Made by a program: the position numbers and the translations under genes. This document shows, piece by piece, positions 52,651 to 61,806 of a stretch of 64,000 nucleotides of DNA (positions are counted from its first letter, which is position 1; each line of letters begins with the position of its first letter). Source of the DNA: Paraclostridium bifermentans (GTDB lineage Bacteria; Bacillota; Clostridia; Peptostreptococcales; Peptostreptococcaceae); the NCBI RefSeq assembly GCF_019916025.1, contig NZ_CP079737.1, positions 1,364,001-1,428,000 of the forward strand, in the 5' to 3' direction. Under the pieces are notes generated by a model. It made no database searches and was not told the DNA's origin. It saw nothing but the letters and a program-made list of their open reading frames with translations.

Positions 52651-53061
52651 ATGGCTTTTTTTAATAAGTTAGCAGGATATGGATCAATAGATAGTTCAGC
52701 AGGAAATAAAATTAAAGATTATTTAATAGATGGAGAAGAGATAATACAGGCTTTTACATTTATAAGAGACTCTATAATATTAACAAATTATGGTATATAC
52801 TTAGTAGATGTTCAAGGTGTTAGTGGAAAAAAAGTAGAAGTTAAATTTTTCCCTTCTAAAAACGTAAAAAGTATATCTTTTGAATCTGCATCTACATTTG
52901 ATTTAGATGTTGATATAAAAATAGGAGTTGATGGAAATACGGTTATAAGTCAAAGTGGGATACCTCATAGTGCACCTATTTCATTTAAAGTCCCTAAAGC
53001 TCAAGCTGAAGAAGCTAGAGAAATTGTTAAACTTGTAAAGGTAAACTACTTAGTTAGATAA
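52651..53061 (+). CDS. PH-domain protein (bacterial PH type)
   Basis: A soluble protein of 136 residues. It matches the bacterial pleckstrin-homology pattern: GEEIIQAFTFIRDSIILTNYGIYLVDVQG (about 29-57, in two pieces), then the basic FFPSKNVKSISFE strand and a final helix (AQAEEAREIVKLVKV). Such proteins have no known enzyme activity and may bind lipids or proteins at the membrane. GGAGGAG precedes the ATG at 52651; the longer reading from 52606 has no site of its own. Monocistronic. Confidence 0.78.
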   Translation: MAFFNKLAGYGSIDSSAGNKIKDYLIDGEEIIQAFTFIRDSIILTNYGIYLVDVQGVSGKKVEVKFFPSKNVKSISFESASTFDLDVDIKIGVDGNTVISQSGIPHSAPISFKVPKAQAEEAREIVKLVKVNYLVR

Positions 53062-53074
53062 GTAAATATAAATT

Positions 53075-53119
53075 ACAATAAAAGTACACTTAGTAATTTA
53101 CTAAGTGTATTTTTATTGT
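53075..53119. terminator. Bidirectional terminator, PH-domain / ParB-like genes
   Basis: About 20 bp of inverted repeat (53075-53094 with 53100-53119), one mismatch, between convergent genes. Confidence 0.82.
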
Positions 53120-53508
53120 AATTCTTTAAGTAAGTTATCACAGTACTTAACCCATAAAATTTCATGTTCAAAATTAGATATTATCCTGTCATTTAAATTT
53201 TCTATAGATTCGAGACCCATTTCTTTAGATTTATTATGAATAGTTAAATAAAGCTTTGTAGGTCCGGGAACCTCTTCTATTGGATGAATTTGTGAAGAGA
53301 TAAATTCTTTACCGTTTTCAAAGGCAGCCATAGCCCTTGAGTGGCCATCTATAAGTGCGTATTCTCCATCAATTATCCCAACTAGTACTGGAGGAAATAC
53401 AGGATTTTTATCTTCGTTGTATATTTTTCTTATTTTTTCTAATTTATCTTTATTTATATAAAAATTATTTGGCCTCAATTCCTTTATTGGAAGTTCTTTT
53501 AATATCAT
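53113..53508 (-). CDS. Orphan ParB/Srx-fold protein
   Basis: A 131-residue protein resembling the ParB N-terminal / sulfiredoxin nucleotide-binding fold. The key stretch is PVLVGIIDGEYALIDGHSRAMAAFENG: strand, then the DGHSR-x-x-A loop at about 54-62, which in this superfamily holds nucleotide. No DNA-binding helix-turn-helix and no ParA partner exist, so it is not a partition protein. Serine kinases of the SerK/SbnI type share the fold; the substrate here is unknown. The ATG follows GGGGGG-CTAAA on the minus strand. Confidence 0.62.
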   Translation of the reverse strand: MILKELPIKELRPNNFYINKDKLEKIRKIYNEDKNPVFPPVLVGIIDGEYALIDGHSRAMAAFENGKEFISSQIHPIEEVPGPTKLYLTIHNKSKEMGLESIENLNDRIISNFEHEILWVKYCDNLLKELQ

Positions 53509-53742
53509 TTTAGCCCCCCTTTTTCAAAATTATCAACTAGATTTAATATATTAGATATACGAGTAAAATGTCCTTTAATTTAATGTTTTTTTATTAAAAT
53601 AAAGAATAAAGGAGGTAAGGCGTATAAATCGTAGAATAGTTAAATAAAAGTAGAATTAAGACACTATATAGACTAAATAAGTAAAATAGTAAGAAATTTA
53701 AACAATTATAGTTTAGTTCTAGCATAAATAGGAGGCATGTGT

Positions 53743-54315
53743 ATGTTAAAAAACATAGGGACTGAAATTGTAGAAACAAAAAGGTTGATATTAAGAAGAT
53801 ATACTATAAATGATACAGATGATATGTTTAATAATTGGACATCAGATGAAGAGGTTTCTAAATTTTTAGCATGGAAACCACATAAAAGCGTAGATGAAAC
53901 AAAGTCGATACTTGAATCTTGGATTTCAGAATATGAAAATATGGATAGGTACCATTGGGGAATAGAAATAAAGTCTAATAATCAAGTTATAGGAGATATA
54001 GCAGTTTTTAACTTAAAAGAAAATCATTGTTCATGTGAAATTGGATATTGCTTATCAAGGCAATTTTGGAATAGGGGAATAATGACAGAGGCTTTGAATG
54101 GAGTTATTGATTTTCTATTTAAGAAGGTCGGGTTAAATAGAATTGTAGCAATGCATAATGTAGATAATATTCAGTCTGGGAAAGTAATGATAAAAAGCAA
54201 TATGAAATATGAAGGAACACTAAGGGAAGCGAACAGGTTAAGGGACGAAGATGGATTTTATAATTTAGCTGTGTATTCTATTTTAAAATCTGAATGGGAA
54301 AATATATATGATTAA
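53743..54315 (+). CDS. GNAT acetyltransferase (RimJ/RimL-like)
   Basis: N-acetyltransferase of 190 residues, paralogous to the gene at 49466. Matching features: RLILRRYTINDTDDMFNNWTSDEEV (about 15-39), RYHWGIEI, the acetyl-CoA loop SRQFWNRGIMTEALNG, and NRIVAMHNVDNIQSGKVM. It keeps the LRDEDGFYNLAVYSIL end that the other copy lacks. I use the ATG at 53743, 7 bp after AGGAGG; the ATG at 53737 is too close. The next gene starts 21 bp after this stop and may be co-transcribed. Confidence 0.84.
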   Translation: MLKNIGTEIVETKRLILRRYTINDTDDMFNNWTSDEEVSKFLAWKPHKSVDETKSILESWISEYENMDRYHWGIEIKSNNQVIGDIAVFNLKENHCSCEIGYCLSRQFWNRGIMTEALNGVIDFLFKKVGLNRIVAMHNVDNIQSGKVMIKSNMKYEGTLREANRLRDEDGFYNLAVYSILKSEWENIYD

Positions 54316-54336
54316 ACAAAAGGAGTGTCAGAAATT

Positions 54337-55179
54337 ATGAAGTTAAAAATAATTGGAAGTGGAGGATGCGTTGCACTTCCTAAGCCACTGTGCAAATGTA
54401 GGATTTGTAAAGAAGCTAGGCTAAAAGGACATCCTTATTCTAGATATGGATGTAGCTTATTTATAAAAGATTTGGGGATGTTAATAGACACTCCTGAAGA
54501 TATAGCTCAAGCAATCAATTTTTCAGAGATTGATGAAATAAATTATGTTTTATATAGTCATGTTGATCCGGACCATACTCTTGGAATGAGGGTATTTGAA
54601 CATATAAGATTAAACTGGTTAGAAATTTCTAAAGGAAAAGAATGTATTAATCCAGTAAATGTGTTAGCTATGGAGCATGTAATGGAAGATATAAATTCTA
54701 TAAAATTTAAACTTGGGTCATATTTAGATTATTATGAAAATGTTAGAAAGTTAATAATAAGAAAAGTTATAGAAAGTTCTATAATAATAGATGGAATAAA
54801 AATAAGTTTTTTTAAGGCTAATCATGCAACTGTATTTGTATTTGAAAAAGATAATAAAAAAGTTATATACGCTCCTTGTGATGTAAAACCATTTCCAAAT
54901 GATATTATATTTGAAGGCGCAGATTTACTTATAATAGGAAATACGGTTGTTGGAGACGAACTTAAAGATGGATTTATTCTAGAGGCAGATAATCCTCTTA
55001 GAAAAGAGCTATTTACATTAGATGAAATACAAAATTTAAAAAATAATTATAGCATAAAAAATGTTATTATAACGCACTTAGAAGAAGATTGGGGTAAGTC
55101 TTATGATGATTATATTAAACTAGAAAAACAATATAAAAATATAAAATTTGCATATGATGGAATGAAAATTGAAATTTAA
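54337..55179 (+). CDS. PhnP-like metallo-beta-lactamase-fold hydrolase
   Basis: Hydrolase of 280 residues with the metallo-beta-lactamase fold. Zinc motif SHVDPDHTLG (H-x-D-x-D-H) near residue 73. The N-terminus shows GSGGCVALPKPLCKCRICKEA, with the C-x-C-x2-C zinc-like cluster known from PhnP, a cyclic ribose phosphodiesterase. Later His are in FFKANHATVF and ITHLEEDWG. I use the ATG at 54337, with AAGGAG upstream; the GTG at 54325 overlaps that site. No phosphonate genes adjoin, so the PhnP role is uncertain. Confidence 0.8.
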   Translation: MKLKIIGSGGCVALPKPLCKCRICKEARLKGHPYSRYGCSLFIKDLGMLIDTPEDIAQAINFSEIDEINYVLYSHVDPDHTLGMRVFEHIRLNWLEISKGKECINPVNVLAMEHVMEDINSIKFKLGSYLDYYENVRKLIIRKVIESSIIIDGIKISFFKANHATVFVFEKDNKKVIYAPCDVKPFPNDIIFEGADLLIIGNTVVGDELKDGFILEADNPLRKELFTLDEIQNLKNNYSIKNVIITHLEEDWGKSYDDYIKLEKQYKNIKFAYDGMKIEI

Positions 55180-55397
55180 ATATATTATATGCACGTAACA
55201 AAAGAGTTATTTTTGTAAAAATATTATAAGCTTAATAAAAATTTATAAATTTATAAATATTAAAAAATATCTTGATAAATTTAATTTTAGTCCTTATTTT
55301 AACGATTTCAATCCAGTTTTATTTTAAATCATAAATTTAAGGCGTATAATAGTTTTAAAGATTCAAGCTTGTTAAATTACAAATTAAGGGGGATAAA

Positions 55398-56201
55398 ATG
55401 ATAGAAGTAAACAACTTGTGCAAAGCTTTTACTAGAGTTGTAAAAGACGACAATTCTAAAAAAAAGAAAAGTTTAACTAAATTTAAAACAAAAAAAGAAG
55501 AATTTTTAGCAGTAAATAATATTTCATTTAATGCAAAAGAAGGAGAAATCTTAGGAATATTAGGTCCGAATGGAGCAGGAAAAACAACTTTACTTAGAAT
55601 GCTTGGAGGAATATTAACGCCTACATCTGGACACATAGAAGTTTGCGGATATGATTATTCAATAGATAAAAATGCAGCTAAAAAAGAAATTGGATATCTA
55701 TCTGGAAATACAAAACTCTATAATAGACTTTCTCCAAGAGAATTATTAACAACTTTTGCAAACTTATATGAAATGCCAAAAGATGAAATTGAAAAATCTA
55801 TAAATGAAGTTATAAATATAATGGATATGGAAAGTTTTATAGATAATAGAATTGAAAACTTATCAACAGGTCAAACTCAAAGAACATCAATAGCAAGATG
55901 TCTAGTTCACTCACCTAAAATATACATATTCGATGAGCCAACATTAGGGTTAGACGTAATTAGTAGCAAGTCTATAATAGATTTTATGAAAAATGAAAAG
56001 CAAAGAGGAAAAACTGTACTATACTCAACTCACTATATGGAAGAAGCTGAAACTTTGTGTGACAAAATAATTATGATACATCAAGGAGAAATTATTGCAA
56101 TGGGAACCCCTGAAGAATTAAAGAAAAATACACAAACTAACAATTTAAGAGATGCATTTATAACTCTTGCGAGTGAAAGGGGGAATTTATTTGAGGAATA
56201 A
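55398..56201 (+). CDS. natA: ABC transporter ATP-binding protein (NatA-like)
   Basis: ATPase of an ABC-2-type exporter, 267 residues. Walker A GPNGAGKTT, signature LSTGQTQR (a Q-T variant of LSGGQ), Walker B IYIFDEPTLGLD, switch STHYMEEAE. A lysine-rich insertion (DDNSKKKKSLTKFKTKK, about 19-35) before Walker A is unusual. TAAGGGGGATAAA precedes the ATG. The stop overlaps the permease start by 11 bp. By family, the pair extrudes sodium or a toxic compound. Confidence 0.85.
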   Translation: MIEVNNLCKAFTRVVKDDNSKKKKSLTKFKTKKEEFLAVNNISFNAKEGEILGILGPNGAGKTTLLRMLGGILTPTSGHIEVCGYDYSIDKNAAKKEIGYLSGNTKLYNRLSPRELLTTFANLYEMPKDEIEKSINEVINIMDMESFIDNRIENLSTGQTQRTSIARCLVHSPKIYIFDEPTLGLDVISSKSIIDFMKNEKQRGKTVLYSTHYMEEAETLCDKIIMIHQGEIIAMGTPEELKKNTQTNNLRDAFITLASERGNLFEE

Positions 56202-58278
56202 AATAGTAAAACAAATATTTAAAAAAGAAATTTTAGATATATTAAGAGATAAAAAAACTATATTTATGATGATTATACTACCAATAATTTTATACCCAAT
56301 ACTTATGGTAGGTATGACTCAAGTTATGTCTATGTCTATGAATAGTATGGAGAAAGAAAATATAAATATAGCTTTTAATAAAAGTCCAAATAAAGCTTTA
56401 ATTTCAGTAATAGATGAAACTAATAAAGAAAGAAAAAAAGATAATAGTGAAGTAGGGCAGATAGAGTTAAAAACTACTGATGATTATAAAAAAGATTTAA
56501 AAGATGGAAATATAGATGCTTATATAAACATAAATGATAAAAATGGATACCTAAATTTTAATGTCTATATAGACTCATCCGAAAATTCATCAAGTATTGC
56601 ACAAGCAGAAGTAGAAAAAATATTAAATACATATAAGGAAGAATTAGTAGAAAATAAAATAAAAGAAAGTGGATTAGATACAAAGTCGACGCTTGAACCA
56701 TTAAGTTATAAAACTTTAGATGTTGCAAAAAATGAAGAAGTAGCAGGTCATTTTATAGGTCAGATATTACCATTTGTATTAATTATGGGCCTTTTAATGG
56801 GAGCTATATATCCTGCGATAGATGTTATGGCAGGAGAAAAAGAAAGAGGTACTTTAGAAACTTTATTTACATTACCTATAACAAATTTAGAATTGGTTAT
56901 GGGAAAATACTTAGCTGTATCACTTTGTGCAGTAGTTTCTGCAATTTTAAATATTTTATCTATATTTATAACAATGGCATTTTTACTTGCAACTCAAGGT
57001 ATGGTAAGTGAAATGGGAATGGTAAGCATTGATTATTCACAAATGATACTTCCAGGAATAATTACACTTATATGTGTATGTTTATTTGCTATGGTAGTAT
57101 CAGCTGTAAGTATGTGCGTATGTTCTTTAGCTAAAAGTTTTAAAGATGCTCAAAACTATATAACACCAGTTACACTATTTGTTATGATACCATCTTATAT
57201 TTCTATGGTTCCTACGATTGAGCTAGATAGTTTTACAGCTACAATACCAGTAGTTAATATATCTTTACTTATTAAAAGCGTACTAACATTTAATAGTAAT
57301 ATAAGCCTAATAGCTTTAGTTTTATTATCAAATCTTGTATTTGTTATAATAGCTGTTTTATTATTATCGAAGATGTTTAACTCGGAAGAAATTTTATTTG
57401 GAAGTAGTAAAAACTTTGCGTTACTAGAGAAACGAAGTAATATAAAAAAAGGAACTATGCCTTCTGTTGCAGATGGAGTTACTTTATACGCAGTTGGAGT
57501 AGTATTATTAATCTATGTAGGAAGTTTAATTCAATTAAAATTTGGAACTGCTGGAATAGCGGCTACTCAAGTTATGATTATTGGTATGCCACTAATGTTT
57601 GCATGGTACATTAAATCTGATTTTAAAAACACATTTAATCTAAAGATACCTAAAATACAACATGTATTAGGAGGTATAATCCTTTGGGGCGGTGTATTTG
57701 TAGTTATTAACTTAATAAGTCAAATTTTACTTTATTTATTCCCTCAAAATATGCAGGTTGTAGAAGGATTAAACGATGCATTAAAAATAGATGACAGTGT
57801 ATTGTTAAATTTAATAGTTATAGCAGTTATGCCAGCGATATGCGAAGAAATATTTTTTAGAGGTTTTGTATTTACTTCATTCACTCAAAGTAAAGAGAAG
57901 AAAGCTCAATTATGGGGTGTAATTTTTAGTGGTATATTATTTGGATTTATGCACATTGATTTTATAAGAGTTATTCCAACTAGTATTTTAGGAATAGCAC
58001 TAGGGTATGCTGTTTATAAAAGCAAATCAATATTTATACCTATGACAATGCACTTTTTAAATAATTCAATTTCTGTATTTGCAATGCACGCAACAAAGTC
58101 TGATGGATTAATAGGAAAATTAAATGAAATTTTAACTATAGACTTTAGAAATTTTGAGGCGATTAAACTGATGATACTTATAATTATAAGTTCAATATTA
58201 GTATTTATAGGAATTAAACTGCTTAGTATAAATAAAAAAAATAAAATAGAATCAAACGATGAAAAAGAGTTAATTTAA
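56191..58278 (+). CDS. ABC-2 permease fused to CPBP intramembrane protease (NatB-like)
   Basis: A 695-residue fusion. The N-terminal two-thirds form a NatB-type ABC permease: first helix TIFMMIILPIILYPILMVG, a soluble extracellular region (about 60-185), then helices with LMAGEKERGTLETL-like VMAGEKERGTLETLFTL. Residues 500-680 form a CPBP/Rce1-type protease with EEIFFRG (EExxxR), FGFMHID (FxxxH) and MHFLNNS (HxxxN). The start is TTG at 56191 after AAAGGGGGA. Such fusions occur in Firmicutes; the protease may mature a peptide the pump exports. Confidence 0.85.
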   Translation: MRNKIVKQIFKKEILDILRDKKTIFMMIILPIILYPILMVGMTQVMSMSMNSMEKENINIAFNKSPNKALISVIDETNKERKKDNSEVGQIELKTTDDYKKDLKDGNIDAYININDKNGYLNFNVYIDSSENSSSIAQAEVEKILNTYKEELVENKIKESGLDTKSTLEPLSYKTLDVAKNEEVAGHFIGQILPFVLIMGLLMGAIYPAIDVMAGEKERGTLETLFTLPITNLELVMGKYLAVSLCAVVSAILNILSIFITMAFLLATQGMVSEMGMVSIDYSQMILPGIITLICVCLFAMVVSAVSMCVCSLAKSFKDAQNYITPVTLFVMIPSYISMVPTIELDSFTATIPVVNISLLIKSVLTFNSNISLIALVLLSNLVFVIIAVLLLSKMFNSEEILFGSSKNFALLEKRSNIKKGTMPSVADGVTLYAVGVVLLIYVGSLIQLKFGTAGIAATQVMIIGMPLMFAWYIKSDFKNTFNLKIPKIQHVLGGIILWGGVFVVINLISQILLYLFPQNMQVVEGLNDALKIDDSVLLNLIVIAVMPAICEEIFFRGFVFTSFTQSKEKKAQLWGVIFSGILFGFMHIDFIRVIPTSILGIALGYAVYKSKSIFIPMTMHFLNNSISVFAMHATKSDGLIGKLNEILTIDFRNFEAIKLMILIIISSILVFIGIKLLSINKKNKIESNDEKELI

Positions 58279-58292
58279 TTAACTCTTTTTTT
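58262..58292 (+). terminator. Terminator of natA-natB
   Basis: A 12-bp perfect stem AAAAAGAGTTAA / TTAACTCTTTTT with a 5-nt loop, overlapping the stop codon, with T-run. Confidence 0.88.
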
Positions 58293-58481
58293 GTTTAAGC
58301 CGATTTTCTTTACTTAAAAATAATTATAAATTGTATCATATTATTATTAAAAAAAATAATGATTATTATTAAAATTATAAATTTTACTTATAGTGAAAAT
58401 AGGTATATACTATATTTGAAATTAGAAAAGCTAAAATTTGACAAAAAATGATATGAAGCTCTTTATGAAGGAGGAATCAGT

Positions 58482-59903
58482 ATGAAAGATATTACTGTAA
58501 TAGGAGCAGGTGTAGTAGGATGTGCCATAGCTAGAGAGTTATCTAGATATGACTTAAATATATTAGTAATAGATAAAAACGAAGATGTTGCTGAAGGAAT
58601 ATCAAAAGCAAATAGTGGAATCGTACATGGTGGATATAATGAAAAAAAAGGAACTCTAAAAGCAAAATTAAATTTAGAAGGAAATGAAATGATTGAAGAT
58701 TTATCTAAAAAGCTTCAATTTCCTTTTAAAAGAAATGGAGCTTTAGTATTAGCTTTTAATGAAGAAGAATTAGAAAGAGTAAAAGAATTAAAGGCTAATG
58801 GAGATGAAATAGGCGTTAAGGGATTAGAAATTTTAAATAAAGACCAAGTTTTAAATTTAGAGAAGAATATAAATAAAAATGTAGTTGGGGCTTTATATGT
58901 AAAAAGCTCTGGAATCGTAAGTCCTTATGAAATGACATTGGCATTAGGTGAAAATGCAGTTGAAAATGGAGTTGAGTTCAAGTTAGGACATGCTGTAGTA
59001 GATATAAAAAAAGATTTAGATTCTTATAAAATAGAACTTGATAATAAACAAGTTGTTGAAAGTAAGATAGTTATAAATGCAGCAGGATTAGGTGCAGATT
59101 ACTTAACTTATTTAGTTAGTAATGAAAAATATGAAATTGATCCGGTAAAAGGTGAATATTGCTTATTTGATAAGGTTGCAGGGACATTATGTGAAAAAAC
59201 TTTATTCCAAGTACCTAGTAAATTAAGCAAAGGGGTTTTAGTTACTCCAACGGTAGATGGAAATTTATTAATAGGACCTAATGCAAAACATAGCGATACT
59301 ATAGAAACTTCAAGAGAAGGTATAGATGAAATATTAGAAAAGAGTCAAAAGACTATAAAAGACATTCCTGTAGCAAGAGTTTTAAATACATTTAGTGGGT
59401 TAAGACCTAAGGTTTGTGGAGGAGATTTTATAATAGAAGAATCCAGAGATTGTAAAAATTTCATAAATGTAATAGGAATAGACTCACCAGGATTAACAGC
59501 AGCACCAGCTATAGCTAAGTATGTAGTAGATCTAGTTTCTAAAAATGTGCAATTAAAAGAAAAAGAAAACTTTAAAGAGACTAGAACTAAAATGGTTAGA
59601 ATGAGTGAATTAAACATTGAAGAAAAAAATAAATTAATAGCTCAAAATCCTTCTTACGGAAAAATGGTATGTAAGTGTGAATTCGTAACAGAAGGTGAAA
59701 TAATTGATGCAATAAGAAGACCACTAGGGGCTACTACATTAGATGGGATAAAGAGAAGAACTCGTGCAATGATGGGTGGATGTCAAGGCAGTGGATGTAT
59801 GATTCCAATAAGTATGATATTAAGTAAAGAATTAGGAATAGATATAAGTAAAGTAAATAAAAACTGCAAATCTTCTACAGTTATTGGATATAAGGAGGTT
59901 TAA
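58482..59903 (+). CDS. GlpA-like FAD oxidoreductase with BFD [2Fe-2S] domain
   Basis: FAD enzyme of 473 residues with the D-amino-acid-oxidase / anaerobic glycerol-3-phosphate dehydrogenase fold. FAD motif [15 protein letters not shown], then [13 protein letters not shown], typical of GlpA and L-2-hydroxyglutarate oxidase. The C-terminal 75 residues are a BFD-like [2Fe-2S] domain with CKCE and CQGSGC. Clostridial GlpA proteins have this layout. AAGGAGGAATC precedes the ATG. A flavoprotein gene follows after 2 bp. GlpA and LhgO cannot be told apart by eye; no glycerol kinase gene is close. Confidence 0.82.
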   Translation: MKDITVIGAGVVGCAIARELSRYDLNILVIDKNEDVAEGISKANSGIVHGGYNEKKGTLKAKLNLEGNEMIEDLSKKLQFPFKRNGALVLAFNEEELERVKELKANGDEIGVKGLEILNKDQVLNLEKNINKNVVGALYVKSSGIVSPYEMTLALGENAVENGVEFKLGHAVVDIKKDLDSYKIELDNKQVVESKIVINAAGLGADYLTYLVSNEKYEIDPVKGEYCLFDKVAGTLCEKTLFQVPSKLSKGVLVTPTVDGNLLIGPNAKHSDTIETSREGIDEILEKSQKTIKDIPVARVLNTFSGLRPKVCGGDFIIEESRDCKNFINVIGIDSPGLTAAPAIAKYVVDLVSKNVQLKEKENFKETRTKMVRMSELNIEEKNKLIAQNPSYGKMVCKCEFVTEGEIIDAIRRPLGATTLDGIKRRTRAMMGGCQGSGCMIPISMILSKELGIDISKVNKNCKSSTVIGYKEV

Positions 59904-59905
59904 TC

Positions 59906-60802
59906 ATGAAAGTATATGACTTAATTATAGTTGGCGGTGGAGCAGCAGGCATATTATGTGCTATAGATGCTAACGAAAAAGGAATAGAAAATATATTATT
60001 AATTGAAAAAGATCCTATATTAGGTGGAGCTTTAAATTTAGGTGATTATAATATAAGTAAAGAAAAAACAATATTAGGAAAAGACTATAAAACAAATTTA
60101 TTAGATAAACTAGATAAATGTAACATAGATATAAAATTAAATACTATGGTTTTAAAAATAGAGGAAGATAACGAAGTTCTTTGCACTAGTCCTGAAAATG
60201 GTATAGAAAAAATAAAGGGTACAAATATTATACTTGCGAATGGGGCTAAAGAAGGTTCAAGAAAAGCTGTAAATATGGTAGGTGATAGATGTTCAGGAAT
60301 TCTTACCGTAGGAATGGCTAAAAAAATATTCAACATGCCCCATATGATTCCAGGTAAAGATATACTTATAGCAGGAGATGCTACGTTATATATGATAGAG
60401 AAGGAATTAAGAGATAAGAATATAAACGTAGTTGGAATTATAACTAGCAATGAAGATGTTAATACTTATGGATTAACTGACACTATATATAATAATTATT
60501 CAATAGAATCTATATATGGACAAGGAAGAATAAATAGAGTTAAGTTATCTAAAGGAGATCAAGAGGTATTTGTAGATTGTGATACCTTAATATTTGCAAA
60601 TCCAATGCTTTCAGATGGGTTAGTAGCTATGAGAAGCGATATTAAGTTAAACCAGGTAACTACAGGTCCGCAAGTTGATAAAACATTTATGACATCAAGA
60701 AAAAACATATATGCATGCGGAAATGGGATTTTTATACACAATTATATAGAAGATATAGAAAATGAATGTAAAGAAGTAATTAACAATATTGTTTGTAAGT
60801 AA
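59906..60802 (+). CDS. Divergent FAD-dependent oxidoreductase, GlpA partner
   Basis: A 298-residue flavoprotein of the pyridine nucleotide-disulfide oxidoreductase fold. The FAD motif LIIVGGGAAGILCAID is intact, and the late motif YACGNGIFIHNY (usual NVLHVHD segment) is recognisable. The protein is much shorter than its 400-plus-residue relatives. Both the cysteine segment after the FAD motif and the second Rossmann motif (here DILIAGDATLYMIE) have lost the usual glycine pattern. NADH binding is therefore doubtful. It is coupled to the GlpA-like gene. The DUF1667 protein that usually completes this trio is missing. Confidence 0.72.
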   Translation: MKVYDLIIVGGGAAGILCAIDANEKGIENILLIEKDPILGGALNLGDYNISKEKTILGKDYKTNLLDKLDKCNIDIKLNTMVLKIEEDNEVLCTSPENGIEKIKGTNIILANGAKEGSRKAVNMVGDRCSGILTVGMAKKIFNMPHMIPGKDILIAGDATLYMIEKELRDKNINVVGIITSNEDVNTYGLTDTIYNNYSIESIYGQGRINRVKLSKGDQEVFVDCDTLIFANPMLSDGLVAMRSDIKLNQVTTGPQVDKTFMTSRKNIYACGNGIFIHNYIEDIENECKEVINNIVCK

Positions 60803-60822
60803 GTATTGATTTATAAAGTAAA

Positions 60823-60869
60823 AAAATAATTATAGCCTATAGAGTTGTTCTATAGGCTATAATTATTTT
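60823..60869 (+). terminator. Terminator / leader hairpin before merR
   Basis: A 21-bp perfect stem (60823-60843 with 60849-60869) and 5-nt loop. The T-run is immediately followed by the GAGGTG ribosome binding site of the MerR gene, so the hairpin is both terminator and possible leader structure. Confidence 0.85.
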
Positions 60870-60880
60870 GAGGTGATATT

Positions 60881-61708
60881 ATGAGACTTTCAACAGGACA
60901 AGTAAGTAAGTTATTCGGAATAAGCAAAGATACGTTAAGGTACTATGACAATTTTGGAATTTTAAAGCCAGATATAAACAAACAAAATAGTTATAGATGT
61001 TATTCTCAAAAACATTTAGATCAATTGAACCTAATTCTTTTAACCAAAGATTTAGATATATCTTTATCTGATATAAAGGAAACTATAGAGAGTGAAGAAC
61101 TTTGTGAATATAGAGATTTAATTACAAAACAAGAGAGTATGATAGAAGAAAAGATTGAAGAATTAAAGAGAAAGCATGCGCAATTAAAAAATCTGAATGA
61201 AATAATAAAATCTATAGAAAATTATGAAAATGAGTATGATTTTAATAAAATAAGTATATATGATAGTAGATATAAATTTTATGGCGTTGAGATAAAAAAG
61301 ATGTTAGAAAAGGGTAATAGTGAAAAGTATGTAGAGTACCTAGATGAGAATTGGGAATGTATGAATGAAGAATACTACTACACTTTATATAATGTTATTA
61401 ATAATAAAAAAATAATAGAAAATGAAAGTGTGTTATTTCTAAAGCAAGAAGAAAAAAACAAGTATATAGCAAAGAAATATAAAGATAAAAACTTAGATTT
61501 ATTAGAAAAAGTAGTAGTTGGAAACTTTGTATCTACTAATTTTTATGGTGATTTAGATGAATTAGAAAACTACTTGATATTGATGGATAGACATTTTAAT
61601 AGTAATAATAAAGTAGAAACAGAAATATTTATAAAATATGATTTTTATATTCCTAAAAAAAATGATAATGATAAATACTTTGCTAAAATTATAATGAAGA
61701 TTAATTAA
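60881..61708 (+). CDS. MerR-family transcriptional regulator
   Basis: Regulator of 275 residues. The N-terminal MerR helix-turn-helix (QVSKLFGISKDTLRYYDNFGIL) is canonical, followed by a long coiled coil (about 80-115, KIEELKRKHAQLKNLNEIIK). Residues 130-275 form an effector-sensing domain of GyrI-like size, with no metal-binding cysteine pair. GAGGTGATATT precedes the ATG. It has no promoter of its own in the 78 bp after the flavoprotein apart from the hairpin, so it may share that transcript in part. Target unknown. Confidence 0.82.
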   Translation: MRLSTGQVSKLFGISKDTLRYYDNFGILKPDINKQNSYRCYSQKHLDQLNLILLTKDLDISLSDIKETIESEELCEYRDLITKQESMIEEKIEELKRKHAQLKNLNEIIKSIENYENEYDFNKISIYDSRYKFYGVEIKKMLEKGNSEKYVEYLDENWECMNEEYYYTLYNVINNKKIIENESVLFLKQEEKNKYIAKKYKDKNLDLLEKVVVGNFVSTNFYGDLDELENYLILMDRHFNSNNKVETEIFIKYDFYIPKKNDNDKYFAKIIMKIN

Positions 61709-61715
61709 CTAAGCT

Positions 61716-61741
61716 AAAAACTAATTTTAATTTAGTTTTTT
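61716..61741 (+). terminator. Terminator after merR
   Basis: A 9-bp stem AAAAACTAA / TTAGTTTTT with a 7-nt loop and T-run. A/T-rich, moderate strength. Confidence 0.6.
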
Positions 61742-61806
61742 AATTTGTTATAAAAAAATAGATATGTTATTATAAATATCAAAGATATTTTTAAAGGAGA
61801 AACATA

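Noticed and set aside
53113-53508. ParB-like protein as plasmid or chromosome partition gene
   Set aside because: It has no helix-turn-helix, no ParA neighbour and no parS-like sites.
53600-53640. AAAGGAGGTAAGGCG as ribosome site of a hidden small gene
   Set aside because: No start codon follows at usable distance, and in-frame stops come at once.
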